Assembly (NCBI GenBank): GCA_002712565.1
Contig: PAUA01000021.1
Coordinates: 1-7,186, forward strand
DNA length: 7,186 nt
Origin: Gemmatimonadota bacterium
GTDB taxonomy: Bacteria > Gemmatimonadota > Gemmatimonadetes > Longimicrobiales > UBA6960
Direction: 5' to 3'
Position 1 is the stretch's first letter, and the number at the start of each line of letters is the position of its first letter. A model generated the notes under the pieces. That model was not told the DNA's origin, ran no database searches, and worked only from the letters and a program-made list of their open reading frames with translations. The translations under genes were made by a program, and so were the position numbers. Shown here in pieces: positions 1 to 5,723 of the stretch.

Positions 1-347
1 ATTCTAGCCCTGTCGTTGCCGACTACCACGCCGGCCCAACGCTTCGTATCACACACGCTACAGCTGAGATAGAGACCTCGGGAGCTCGTTGCCATACAGT
101 TGAGGTTTACCGAATAGGGCAACAGACCGCCGACTTGGATCTGACACAGAGAGACATCATTGGCGAAGGACCAGTCGGCAACCTCTTCGCCAGCGCGGTC
201 TCCGAACAACAAGCCGCCGGGTGTGAAGTCGCAAGGGCAGGTGATGGACCAACCCAGGAACGCCGTGACCAACAGGCTCGCAGCTATGGCTCCGACAATC
301 GCACCAAGCTGGCCTCTGGTGACCGACCTCTTCTTTGGTTCACTCAT
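1..347 (-). CDS. Membrane-anchored split-barrel (PNPOx-like) protein, C-terminus cut by window edge
   Basis: The frame is open from an ATG at 347 to the left edge, giving 115 residues with no stop. A purine-rich Shine-Dalgarno site (GGAGAGG) lies just upstream of the ATG. The N-terminus is basic (KKRSVTR) and is followed by one hydrophobic segment at about residues 14-35, so the protein is probably inner-membrane anchored with the rest outside the cytoplasm. After a Gly-rich linker come D58-W-S-F, L76-P-Y-S-V, a short strand with L92-Y-L, and K102-R-W. This order resembles the start of the pyridoxamine-phosphate-oxidase-like/nitroreductase split-barrel family, which binds flavin, F420 or haem; the cofactor here cannot be told. 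Six cysteines fall within 115 residues (37, 39, 68, 84, 96, 99), which is unusual for that fold. The gene is divergent from the operon starting at 610. That it is a real gene is fairly sure; the family is a recognition from short motifs only. Confidence 0.72.
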   Translation of the reverse strand, partial: MSEPKKRSVTRGQLGAIVGAIAASLLVTAFLGWSITCPCDFTPGGLLFGDRAGEEVADWSFANDVSLCQIQVGGLLPYSVNLNCMATSSRGLYLSCSVCDTKRWAGVVVGNDRAR

Positions 348-540
348 GTCCTCTCCTCAATCAAACCGCGCTCAACATCCGAGACTCGCTCGGTAGGCGC
401 AAGCAGAGGAGGTCTAGGGCACACCAGCGGTGCATTTCTCCGTTCATGATCCGGCGTTAATCTCCCCCAGAATCGAGCCACACGCCGAGCTGCGCGGCGC
501 GCGCTACCAGGAACACCCGGAGGACGACGGGCGGGACTCC

Positions 541-569
541 TTGACCTCCCCGACACTCCCGCGTACGGT
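541..569 (+). promoter_or_regulatory. Candidate sigma70-type promoter of the four-gene operon
   Basis: TTGACC at 541-546 matches five of six bases of the -35 consensus. After a 17-base spacer, TACGGT at 564-569 keeps the first two bases and the last base of the -10 consensus. Transcription would begin near 576, giving a leader of about 34 bases that contains the strong SD at 595-603. Spacing and position are right but the -10 is weak, so this is a candidate only. Confidence 0.3.
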
Positions 570-594
570 TCCCGGCCCACATTCGAGCCTGTAC

Positions 595-603
595 AAAGGA
601 GGT
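595..603 (+). promoter_or_regulatory. Strong ribosome binding site deciding the start at 610
   Basis: AAAGGAGGT is a near-perfect complement of the 16S rRNA 3' end and sits six bases before the ATG at 610. It decides against longer in-frame starts such as the ATG at 430, which would place 60 non-signal residues before the signal peptide. Confidence 0.85.
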
Positions 604-609
604 ACTATC

Positions 610-1683
610 ATGTCGACCGGGAGCCGTAAGTCGAGTCTCGGAACTTTGATGTGCGCCGTCGCGGCGCTGGCAGTCATGGTTCCCGCCGAGGCAACAACGC
701 AGTCGGGCCCTAGCCCCTACCGCCTGGTGGACGACTGGGCGCAGCTGCCTGACGGAAGACCGATGGGCGCGGTCGGCAAGGTCACGATGGATCCGGACGG
801 AGATCACCTGTGGGCGGTGATCCGTTGTATCGCCCGCGGATTCGATGTGACACCGAGCCGGTTCGGCAACGAGTGTGTGGATTCCGACCTCGATCCGGTG
901 ATCAAGTTCGACCTCGATGGGAATGTCGTGGAGAGCTTCGGCGGCGGGTTGTTCATCTGGCCACACGGCATCGATGTCGACCCTGATGGCAACATTTGGG
1001 TTACTGACGCCGTGGGTTCGAACAACATCCCGGACGGTGACCAGCGGGGGCACCTCGTCTACAAGTTCGGCCCCACGGGTGAGGTGCTGCTGCGCCTCGG
1101 CACACCGGGCAGGGCCGGCAGCGGTCGTGGTGCCTTCAACTCCCCGTCCGACGTGGTGGCGGCGGACAACGGCGACGTCTTCATCGCGGACGGCCACAAC
1201 GCCACCGGAAACAACCGCGTCATGAAGTTCACGAGCGACGGTGAGTACATCATGGAGTGGGGCCAGACGGGATACGCGCCCGGGGAATTCCGTGCTCTGC
1301 ACGCCATCGAGATGGACTCCAGGGGACGGATCTTCGTCGGGGACCGGAGCAACAACCGAGTCCAGATCTTCGATCAGGAAGGGACGCACCTGGCCACGTG
1401 GACGCAGTTCGGGCGGCCGAGCGGAATCGCGTTCGACACGAACGGGCAGATCTATGTGGCCGACTCGGAGTCGGACATCGTGGAGAATCCGGGCTGGGAG
1501 ATGGGGATCCGGATCGGAGACGCCGAGACGGGCTGGGTGACGGACTTCATCGTCTACCCGTGGGGAGACCCCGCGGTCAGACTCGGAAACGGGGCTGAGT
1601 TCGTCGCGGTGGATCGCGACGGGAACATGTACGGCGGTGAGCCTGTGCCGCGTAATCTTCAGAAGTACGTACGGGTCAGGTAG
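610..1683 (+). CDS. Exported NHL-repeat beta-propeller, PAL-like (alpha-amidating lyase family relative)
   Basis: The 357-residue protein begins with a signal peptide (hydrophobic stretch about 11-24, probable cleavage after A26 or A28). The rest is a six-bladed propeller built from NHL repeats. Clear repeat cores are H119-G-I-D-V-D-P-D-G-N-I-W, S180-D-V-V plus F191-I-A-D-G, H231-A-I-E-M-D plus I241-F-V-G-D-R, and S271-G-I-A-F-D plus I281-Y-V-A-D. C73 and C89 lie in the first blade and could form a disulfide, as in bacterial relatives of peptidyl-alpha-hydroxyglycine alpha-amidating lyase (PAL). PAL binds zinc with three His from different blades. H119 and H231 occupy two such positions, but the third has E330 (E-F-V-A-V-D), so lyase activity is doubtful and a binding or scaffold role is possible. 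It is first in the operon, 29 bases before the flavoprotein gene. A paralogue lies at 6455-7186. Confidence 0.88.
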   Translation: MSTGSRKSSLGTLMCAVAALAVMVPAEATTQSGPSPYRLVDDWAQLPDGRPMGAVGKVTMDPDGDHLWAVIRCIARGFDVTPSRFGNECVDSDLDPVIKFDLDGNVVESFGGGLFIWPHGIDVDPDGNIWVTDAVGSNNIPDGDQRGHLVYKFGPTGEVLLRLGTPGRAGSGRGAFNSPSDVVAADNGDVFIADGHNATGNNRVMKFTSDGEYIMEWGQTGYAPGEFRALHAIEMDSRGRIFVGDRSNNRVQIFDQEGTHLATWTQFGRPSGIAFDTNGQIYVADSESDIVENPGWEMGIRIGDAETGWVTDFIVYPWGDPAVRLGNGAEFVAVDRDGNMYGGEPVPRNLQKYVRVR

Positions 1684-1712
1684 AAGGGCATTCACACTCG
1701 AGGAGACCGGAC

Positions 1713-3164
1713 ATGACACAACCAGAATCGGACACGTCCCTCCCGGATCAGAGGGCAAGTCGGCGGAAATTCTTCAAGTTCATGGCCGCCAGTCCGCTTG
1801 CGGCCCTGGCCTACGCGGCGTGGCCGTCGAGATTGCTGGAGCAGGTCGCAGCCGAGGTGCCAAGCGGGCCACCCATGACGCCGGCACCGTTGCCCTGCGT
1901 CAACTGCGGCGCCCCGGTGCTCCCGCCCGGCATCGACGAGACTCGCGCGGTCCCGGCGATCCCTCCTCGGGCGGCGCGCCAACAGGTGCCGTATCCCCAG
2001 GAAGCCCAGGAAGAGCAGTTGATGGGGAGCCTCATTGCGGCACCCGGCGACGCGACCAATGTCTGGGACTTTGAGCGCGTGACCCATGAGAACAACCTGG
2101 CCCCGCACTGGGACTACCTGCACATGGGCGTCGACGACTACGAGACGCGCGTGGCGAACCGGGAGGGTTTCCAGCGGCTGATGCTCCGTCCCCGTCGGCT
2201 CGCGACCGAGCCCGCGAGGGGATTCAGCACGTCGACCGAGATCCTCGGACAGCAGTTCAATTCACCCCTGTTCCTCTGCCCCGTGGCGGCCCTGCAGGCG
2301 TACCACACGCAGGGGGAGGCCGGCGCCGCCCGGGCAGCTCAACGCAGGGGCCTGCTACAGCTCCAGTCGCACCAAAGCTCGCAGACGTACGAAGAGATCG
2401 CCGAGGCGCGAGGCGAGCCCCACTGGTTCCAGATCTACACAAATCCCGATATGAACGTTAATCAGCGGGTGGTCGACCGCGTGGTCAGTGCTGGCTGCCG
2501 TACACTCGTGTGGACGATCGACCTCCTCGGTGGAAGCAACCGGGAGCTGTCGCGGCGGTCCCTCGTCGGCGAGGGCAGGGACTCGGAGCTCTGCCAGCAG
2601 TGCCACCAGCACCAAGAAGGCTACGTGCGGGCAATGAACCAGAATCTAGGTGGGCCAGCCGGTGAGCGTCCTCCGTACACCTGGGACTGGGTCAATCGTC
2701 TCAAGGACCTCAGCGACATGAACCTCGTCGTGAAGGGCATCGTCACGGCGGAAGAGGCGGAGCTGGCGATCGAGCACGGCGCCGACGGGATCTACGTCTC
2801 GAACCACGGTGGACGGGCGGTGAACAGTCTGTGGTCGACGATCGACGCGCTGCCCGAAGTAGTCGCGGCAGTGAGAGGACGGGTCCCCGTGATGATCGAC
2901 AGTGGGGTCCGTCGCGGCGGCGACGTCTTCAAGGCCCTCGCGCTCGGTGCCGACGCGGTCGGCATCGGTCGGCCCTACGTGTGGGGCCTCGGAGCGTTCG
3001 GCGAGGACGGGGTCGACGAGGTGATCCAAGTGATCATGAACGAGTTCCGCATGGTCATGCGGCAGACACGGACCACCTCGATCGATCAAATCACTTCGCG
3101 CTTCGTGATGGAGGCGGAGAATCCCATCATGACGCGGCTCAACGAGTTCGGGTTCGGCCTATGA
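1713..3164 (+). CDS. Tat-exported FMN-dependent alpha-hydroxy-acid dehydrogenase/oxidase with CxxCH motif
   Basis: The product has 483 residues; SD GAGGAG at 1700-1705 is seven bases before the ATG. A twin-arginine signal (S16-R-R-K-F-F-K, then hydrophobic 23-36) is followed by a Pro-rich linker of about 80 residues. The FMN TIM barrel starts near residue 130. Compared with spinach glycolate oxidase, every key residue is kept: Y135 (Y24), Y242 in F-Q-I-Y (Y129), D270 in T-I-D (D157), R277, K341 in V-V-K-G (FMN N1), H365 and R368 in S-N-H-G-G-R (catalytic base and carboxylate binding), and the phosphate-binding D396-S-G...G419-R-P. The expected reaction is oxidation of an L-2-hydroxy acid to a 2-oxo acid, here in the periplasm because folded FMN enzymes use Tat. 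Two features are odd: C294-Q-Q-C-H298 in the mobile loop before barrel strand 5, a haem c attachment sequence, and C62-V-N-C65 in the linker. Its stop overlaps the YceI start. Substrate and electron acceptor are unknown. Confidence 0.93.
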   Translation: MTQPESDTSLPDQRASRRKFFKFMAASPLAALAYAAWPSRLLEQVAAEVPSGPPMTPAPLPCVNCGAPVLPPGIDETRAVPAIPPRAARQQVPYPQEAQEEQLMGSLIAAPGDATNVWDFERVTHENNLAPHWDYLHMGVDDYETRVANREGFQRLMLRPRRLATEPARGFSTSTEILGQQFNSPLFLCPVAALQAYHTQGEAGAARAAQRRGLLQLQSHQSSQTYEEIAEARGEPHWFQIYTNPDMNVNQRVVDRVVSAGCRTLVWTIDLLGGSNRELSRRSLVGEGRDSELCQQCHQHQEGYVRAMNQNLGGPAGERPPYTWDWVNRLKDLSDMNLVVKGIVTAEEAELAIEHGADGIYVSNHGGRAVNSLWSTIDALPEVVAAVRGRVPVMIDSGVRRGGDVFKALALGADAVGIGRPYVWGLGAFGEDGVDEVIQVIMNEFRMVMRQTRTTSIDQITSRFVMEAENPIMTRLNEFGFGL

Positions 3165-3721
3165 GGGTGGTGAGCATGACCGTGACGGCCGGCATGGTCG
3201 GCCTGGCACTGTTGCAGGCGGATCAGGCGTCCGCGTTGCAGTCTTCCGTCGATTTCACGGTGTCAGGCACTTCGACCGTACGGGGATGGACGTGTGAGGT
3301 GACGGGCTCGGCCCAGGTCGCAGCTGGCTCGGGCGCCGCAGTGCGTGGGCTGGCCGATGGAGTCCAAGAGGGCACGCTCACCGTTCCGGTAGGCGATTTC
3401 GTTTGTCCTGACGAGGAGATGACGGAACATCTTCTGGAGGCGTTGAGGCCAGACGAGTTCCCGGAGATCACCTTCCGGCTCGTGCGCTACGAGGCGAGTG
3501 GTCAGGGCGCCGTCACTACAGGTACGCTCACGATCCTCGATTCGGCCCGAGGGGTGAGCTTCCCGCTCTCGCTGACGCCCTCCGGATCGGATGTCCGGAT
3601 TGCAGGAGAGCTGGCCTTGGACATGACCGACTACGGCGTTGAGCCACCCGTGGTAATGCTCGGCCTGATGCGGGTCAGGCCACAGATTCGGATCGAGTTT
3701 TCGGGCATCATCAGCCCCTAG
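3161..3721 (+). CDS. Exported YceI-family lipid/quinone-binding protein
   Basis: The 186-residue product starts at the ATG at 3161, inside the ATGA overlap with the upstream stop, which implies translational coupling. An alternative ATG at 3176 (M6) has GGTG upstream and would shorten the signal peptide by five residues. The hydrophobic segment runs to about residue 20, with probable cleavage after A-S-A25. The mature part fits the YceI beta-barrel: S29-V-D-F-T-V near the start, T72-L-T-V-P-V-G-D-F, then M87-T-E-H-L-L-E-A-L, F100-P-E-I-T-F, G121-T-L-T-I, and a closing strand I177-R-I-E-F. Known YceI structures hold an isoprenoid chain in the barrel, and YceI genes often accompany periplasmic redox genes. 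C45 and C82 could form a disulfide. Coupling to the flavoprotein suggests that YceI carries its electron acceptor or another ligand; this role is inferred. Confidence 0.85.
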   Translation: MRVVSMTVTAGMVGLALLQADQASALQSSVDFTVSGTSTVRGWTCEVTGSAQVAAGSGAAVRGLADGVQEGTLTVPVGDFVCPDEEMTEHLLEALRPDEFPEITFRLVRYEASGQGAVTTGTLTILDSARGVSFPLSLTPSGSDVRIAGELALDMTDYGVEPPVVMLGLMRVRPQIRIEFSGIISP

Positions 3722-3758
3722 AGGGAATAGGCGAAACAAAAGCCCTTCAACACCTCCT

Positions 3759-3764
3759 AAGGAG
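3759..3764 (+). promoter_or_regulatory. Ribosome binding site of the MBL-fold gene
   Basis: AAGGAG lies seven bases before the ATG at 3772. It is preceded directly by CCTCC (3753-3757), so CTCC-taa-GGAG could pair as a four-base hairpin that hides the SD. The stem is very short; any regulatory effect is speculative. Confidence 0.6.
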
Positions 3765-3771
3765 TGGTCTC

Positions 3772-4827
3772 ATGAGAAAATCGGCATTGTTGTTCTTGTC
3801 TGTGAGCATAATGGCAGCCATTCCTTCGATGGCGTGGGCACAGCAAGAGGAATATCCCATCATCGTGGTGCCGACGGGCGAGGGCCCGTTCACGTTTCCG
3901 CAGGGCTACCAAACCCCGTGGGATCAGATCGAGATCATGGTGACAGAAAAGATGTCGCCGAATCTTTTTGTTCTGCACGGCTCGCAAGGCCTTGATCGGG
4001 GACACCCCGACGCATCAGGCGGCAGGGTCATGGTGCTCTTCGGACCGGATGGCGTCCTGCTGGTGGACACCCAGAACCGCCAGGTGGCCGACAAGACACT
4101 GGCGGCAATCCGGACGTTCACCGACGGCCCCATCAAGGTTCTGGTCAACTCGCATGTTCATTCGGACCACACGGGCGCCAACGCCTTCTTCGCGAACCAG
4201 GGGGCGTTGATCTTCGCGCAGGAAAACCTGCGGCTCGACATGATCACTCCGCGGCGTCCCAACGGCCCACCCCCGACACGCGATCCGGCCTCTGTTCCGG
4301 TGGTGACCTATCGCTACGATCCCACCGCGCCCGGCGAGCCCGCCGTCACCCTGAACATGAACGGCGAAACGGTGGATTTCATCCCGATGATGCCGTCCCA
4401 CACGGGTGGGGACACCGTCGTGCGCTTCCGCAACGCCAATGTGATCTACATCGAGGATTTCTACCGTAACTTCGGCTTCCCTTTCGCCGCTCAGACCAGT
4501 GGCGGCTCGATCCAGGGAATGATCGAGGCGATTGATCTCTTTCAGACGATCGCCGGTCCCGACACCTGGCTGATCCCCGGCCATGGCACGCTCATCCATA
4601 GAGAGGATCTCCTGCCGTATCGCGCCATGCTGGTTGACATCGTGACGAAGGTCACGGCGCGGCGCGACCAGGGCCAGTCGCTGGAGGAAGTTCTGGCCGC
4701 GAATCTGACGGCGCCGTATGAGGCCCAGGGCGACACGCAGCAGAGCAGAGATCGCTTTATCAGGGCAGTGTATGCTGAGGCGAGGGACTTTCCGCCTATC
4801 GTAAACGGCAGGCGGGCCATGCCCTAG
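3772..4827 (+). CDS. Exported MBL-fold metallo-hydrolase
   Basis: The 351-residue protein has a classic signal peptide (M1-R-K, hydrophobic 5-18, cleavage after A-W-A23). The metallo-beta-lactamase fold carries the complete dinuclear metal site: H128-V-H130-S-D132-H133, H210 in S-H-T-G-G-D, D229 in I-Y-I-E-D-F, and H271 in P-G-H-G. The preceding L96-L-V-D-T strand is also typical of the fold. It is therefore predicted to be an active periplasmic zinc hydrolase. The overall pattern matches the broad SoxH/glyoxalase II-like MBL group rather than a clinical beta-lactamase, but MBL sequence rarely gives the substrate. The residues after about 280 form an alpha-helical C-terminal extension. It is the last gene of the operon, 50 bases after YceI, with its own SD and no terminator in between. 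It may act on an ester, thioester or lactone belonging to the hydroxy-acid module; this is inferred from the context only. Confidence 0.9.
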   Translation: MRKSALLFLSVSIMAAIPSMAWAQQEEYPIIVVPTGEGPFTFPQGYQTPWDQIEIMVTEKMSPNLFVLHGSQGLDRGHPDASGGRVMVLFGPDGVLLVDTQNRQVADKTLAAIRTFTDGPIKVLVNSHVHSDHTGANAFFANQGALIFAQENLRLDMITPRRPNGPPPTRDPASVPVVTYRYDPTAPGEPAVTLNMNGETVDFIPMMPSHTGGDTVVRFRNANVIYIEDFYRNFGFPFAAQTSGGSIQGMIEAIDLFQTIAGPDTWLIPGHGTLIHREDLLPYRAMLVDIVTKVTARRDQGQSLEEVLAANLTAPYEAQGDTQQSRDRFIRAVYAEARDFPPIVNGRRAMP

Positions 4828-4828
4828 A

Positions 4829-4894
4829 GCAGGTGGCAAGCGGCCACTCGACTCGCAACCACTGGCCTAGGTAAACAAGAGGACCGCCACCTGC
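4829..4894. terminator. Nested inverted repeat between convergent genes, possible bidirectional terminator
   Basis: GCAGGTGGC at 4829-4837 is perfectly complementary to GCCACCTGC at 4886-4894. Within the 48-base loop GGCCA (4842-4846) pairs with TGGCC (4863-4867). The element starts two bases after the MBL stop codon and ends 12 bases from the stop of the convergent lipoprotein gene, which is where a shared terminator would be expected. There is no T-run on either strand and the loop is long, so it is not a canonical rho-independent terminator. It could instead stabilise the mRNA 3' ends or bind a protein. Confidence 0.4.
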
Positions 4895-4906
4895 GAACGA
4901 TGGGCC

Positions 4907-5305
4907 CTATCCTACCGGCAGCCTGGTTAGCTGGATGCTCTCGTTGTTGTATCCCGAACCATTGAGCGTGGCCGCTATCGTGGTTGTGGACATGACGGTG
5001 CCGGTAAGGTCCAGGTCGTAGGAGCCGAAAGGGGCTAGTGTAAGGCTCAAGTTCGGGAAGACGTGAGTTCCAACCCTAACCGCGAGCGCGACGTTGTGAT
5101 CTTGCGCCAGGTTGCCGCTACCAGTCACGGTCCCATCAACTGCCTCGATCAAGGTGAGCGTGAGCGTTATTGTGCCGTTGTTGCCACCCCAAGTCCCTGT
5201 CACGATGGGGTTGGGCTCCGTACCGCCGTCCCCGCAAGCGGCCAACATCATGTGAAGAGGAAGCAAGAAAAAGAGACGGGAAAGTGTACGAGTGCGTTTA
5301 TTCAT
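4907..5305 (-). CDS. Small beta-rich lipoprotein
   Basis: The product has 132 residues from the ATG at 5305. The N-terminus is basic (MNKRTRTLSR), followed by a hydrophobic stretch and the lipobox L21-A-A-C24, so it is a lipoprotein anchored by C24. G25-D26 after the Cys and the G-G-T-E-P spacer are typical of lipoproteins in Gemmatimonadota-like genomes. The mature part is rich in Thr, Gly, Asn and Leu in alternating patterns (T43-like strands such as T-I-T-L-T-L-T-L, V-T-G-S-G-N-L, L-D-L-T-G-T-V), predicting a small beta-barrel or meander. I do not recognise a named family. The SD is weak, so translation may depend on the small membrane-protein gene that ends 41 bases upstream. A longer in-frame reading to 5539 exists, but it is basic, low-complexity and buries the signal peptide, so it is rejected. 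Confidence 0.78.
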   Translation of the reverse strand: MNKRTRTLSRLFFLLPLHMMLAACGDGGTEPNPIVTGTWGGNNGTITLTLTLIEAVDGTVTGSGNLAQDHNVALAVRVGTHVFPNLSLTLAPFGSYDLDLTGTVMSTTTIAATLNGSGYNNESIQLTRLPVG

Positions 5306-5346
5306 GTTCAGGTTTGGCGACGTGGCGTTGGGGTCCCGCCGCCCTC

Positions 5347-5544
5347 TCAGGGGTCGTCCGGATCGGTGACCATCTCCTGAACCTGTTGAACTACTCTTCT
5401 CGCCCTCAGAGCACGACCGATGACCCCGTTGACGAAAGCCAGTAATCCCATGGCACCGACGACGAAGCCCACCAAATTGTTGAGCGCAAAAAGCAACACG
5501 GCAGCGACGAGCAACCACCGCCACCGAGCCGCTACCCAATCCAT
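5347..5544 (-). CDS. Small membrane protein (65 aa), unknown function
   Basis: The ATG at 5544 is preceded by GGAGGT four bases away, a strong SD that supports expression. The N-terminus is aromatic and basic (M-D-W-V-A-A-R-W-R-W). It is followed by about 34 hydrophobic residues (10-43) broken by N22-N23, which could be one long helix or a tight two-helix hairpin. A basic patch (R44-A-L-R-A-R-R) and a short charged tail ending D-P-D-D-P follow, so by the positive-inside rule the tail is probably cytoplasmic. No family is recognised. It probably shares a transcript with the lipoprotein gene downstream. It overlaps the rejected upstream extension of that gene in another frame. Confidence 0.7.
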   Translation of the reverse strand: MDWVAARWRWLLVAAVLLFALNNLVGFVVGAMGLLAFVNGVIGRALRARRVVQQVQEMVTDPDDP

Positions 5545-5668
5545 TGAGACCTCCGTCCCTGAGCCTTCAATTGCCCGCCCGCCCCAGCAGTTCCTCGAGC
5601 CAATTGGTGACCATGATGAGTTTCAGAGGTGTTCACCACTTCAATCAGGATAGGTTGGTCCGCGAAAG

Positions 5669-5685
5669 ATCGAGGCTTACTCGAT
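5669..5685 (-). terminator. Short hairpin downstream of the SRPBCC gene
   Basis: On the minus strand ATCGAG-taagc-CTCGAT forms a perfect six-pair stem with a five-base loop, 38 bases after the SRPBCC stop codon, followed by CTTTCG. The stem is short and the T-run has only three bases, so this is a weak terminator or attenuator candidate. The 179-base gap (5545-5723) otherwise shows no convincing gene. Confidence 0.25.
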
Positions 5686-5723
5686 GGGGTGGCCGTCGAG
5701 TCGCCTGGTGCCGCCTGCAATCG

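Larger units (their letters stand above)
348..609. promoter_or_regulatory. Divergent intergenic region
   Basis: This 262-base gap separates the divergent starts at 347 (minus) and 610 (plus), so promoters for both directions should lie here. It contains the candidate plus-strand promoter at 541-569. A short perfect inverted repeat, CCGAG-actcg-CTCGG at 379-393, lies 32 bases upstream of the minus-strand start, where it could form a leader hairpin or an operator half-site pair; five-base arms are weak evidence. No convincing coding sequence fills the gap: in-frame extension of the NHL gene upstream of 610 is possible on paper, but the SD and signal peptide place the start at 610. Confidence 0.5.

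Noticed and set aside
361..435. 24-residue minus-strand leader ORF upstream of the split-barrel gene
   Set aside because: It has a GGAG upstream of its ATG and stops 13 bases before the start at 347, but it has no codon run or hairpin typical of attenuation, and an ORF this short is expected by chance.
430..609. Upstream in-frame extension of the NHL gene
   Set aside because: It would add 60 residues before a normal signal peptide, and the strong SD at 595-603 points to 610.
457..1758. Long open minus-strand frame opposite the NHL gene
   Set aside because: It mirrors the NHL gene, whose translation has a signal peptide and repeat motifs. The minus translation is rich in Arg, His, Val and Asp with no domain; high GC keeps antisense frames open.
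2831..3160. Upstream in-frame extension of the YceI gene into the dehydrogenase gene
   Set aside because: The extra 110 residues are Arg-rich out-of-frame reading of the dehydrogenase C-terminus, and they would bury the YceI signal peptide.
4015..4839. Long open minus-strand frame opposite the MBL gene
   Set aside because: The plus strand carries a complete metal-binding motif set and a signal peptide; the antisense product shows no recognisable motif and no SD of note.
5600..5614. Overlapping palindromes CCAATTGG and GGTGACC
   Set aside because: Short palindromes in a non-coding gap with no partner copy; consistent with chance.
5532..5720. 62-residue minus-strand frame between the SRPBCC and small membrane-protein genes
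   Set aside because: No SD, no hydrophobic or domain pattern, and it overlaps the start of the better supported 65-residue gene.
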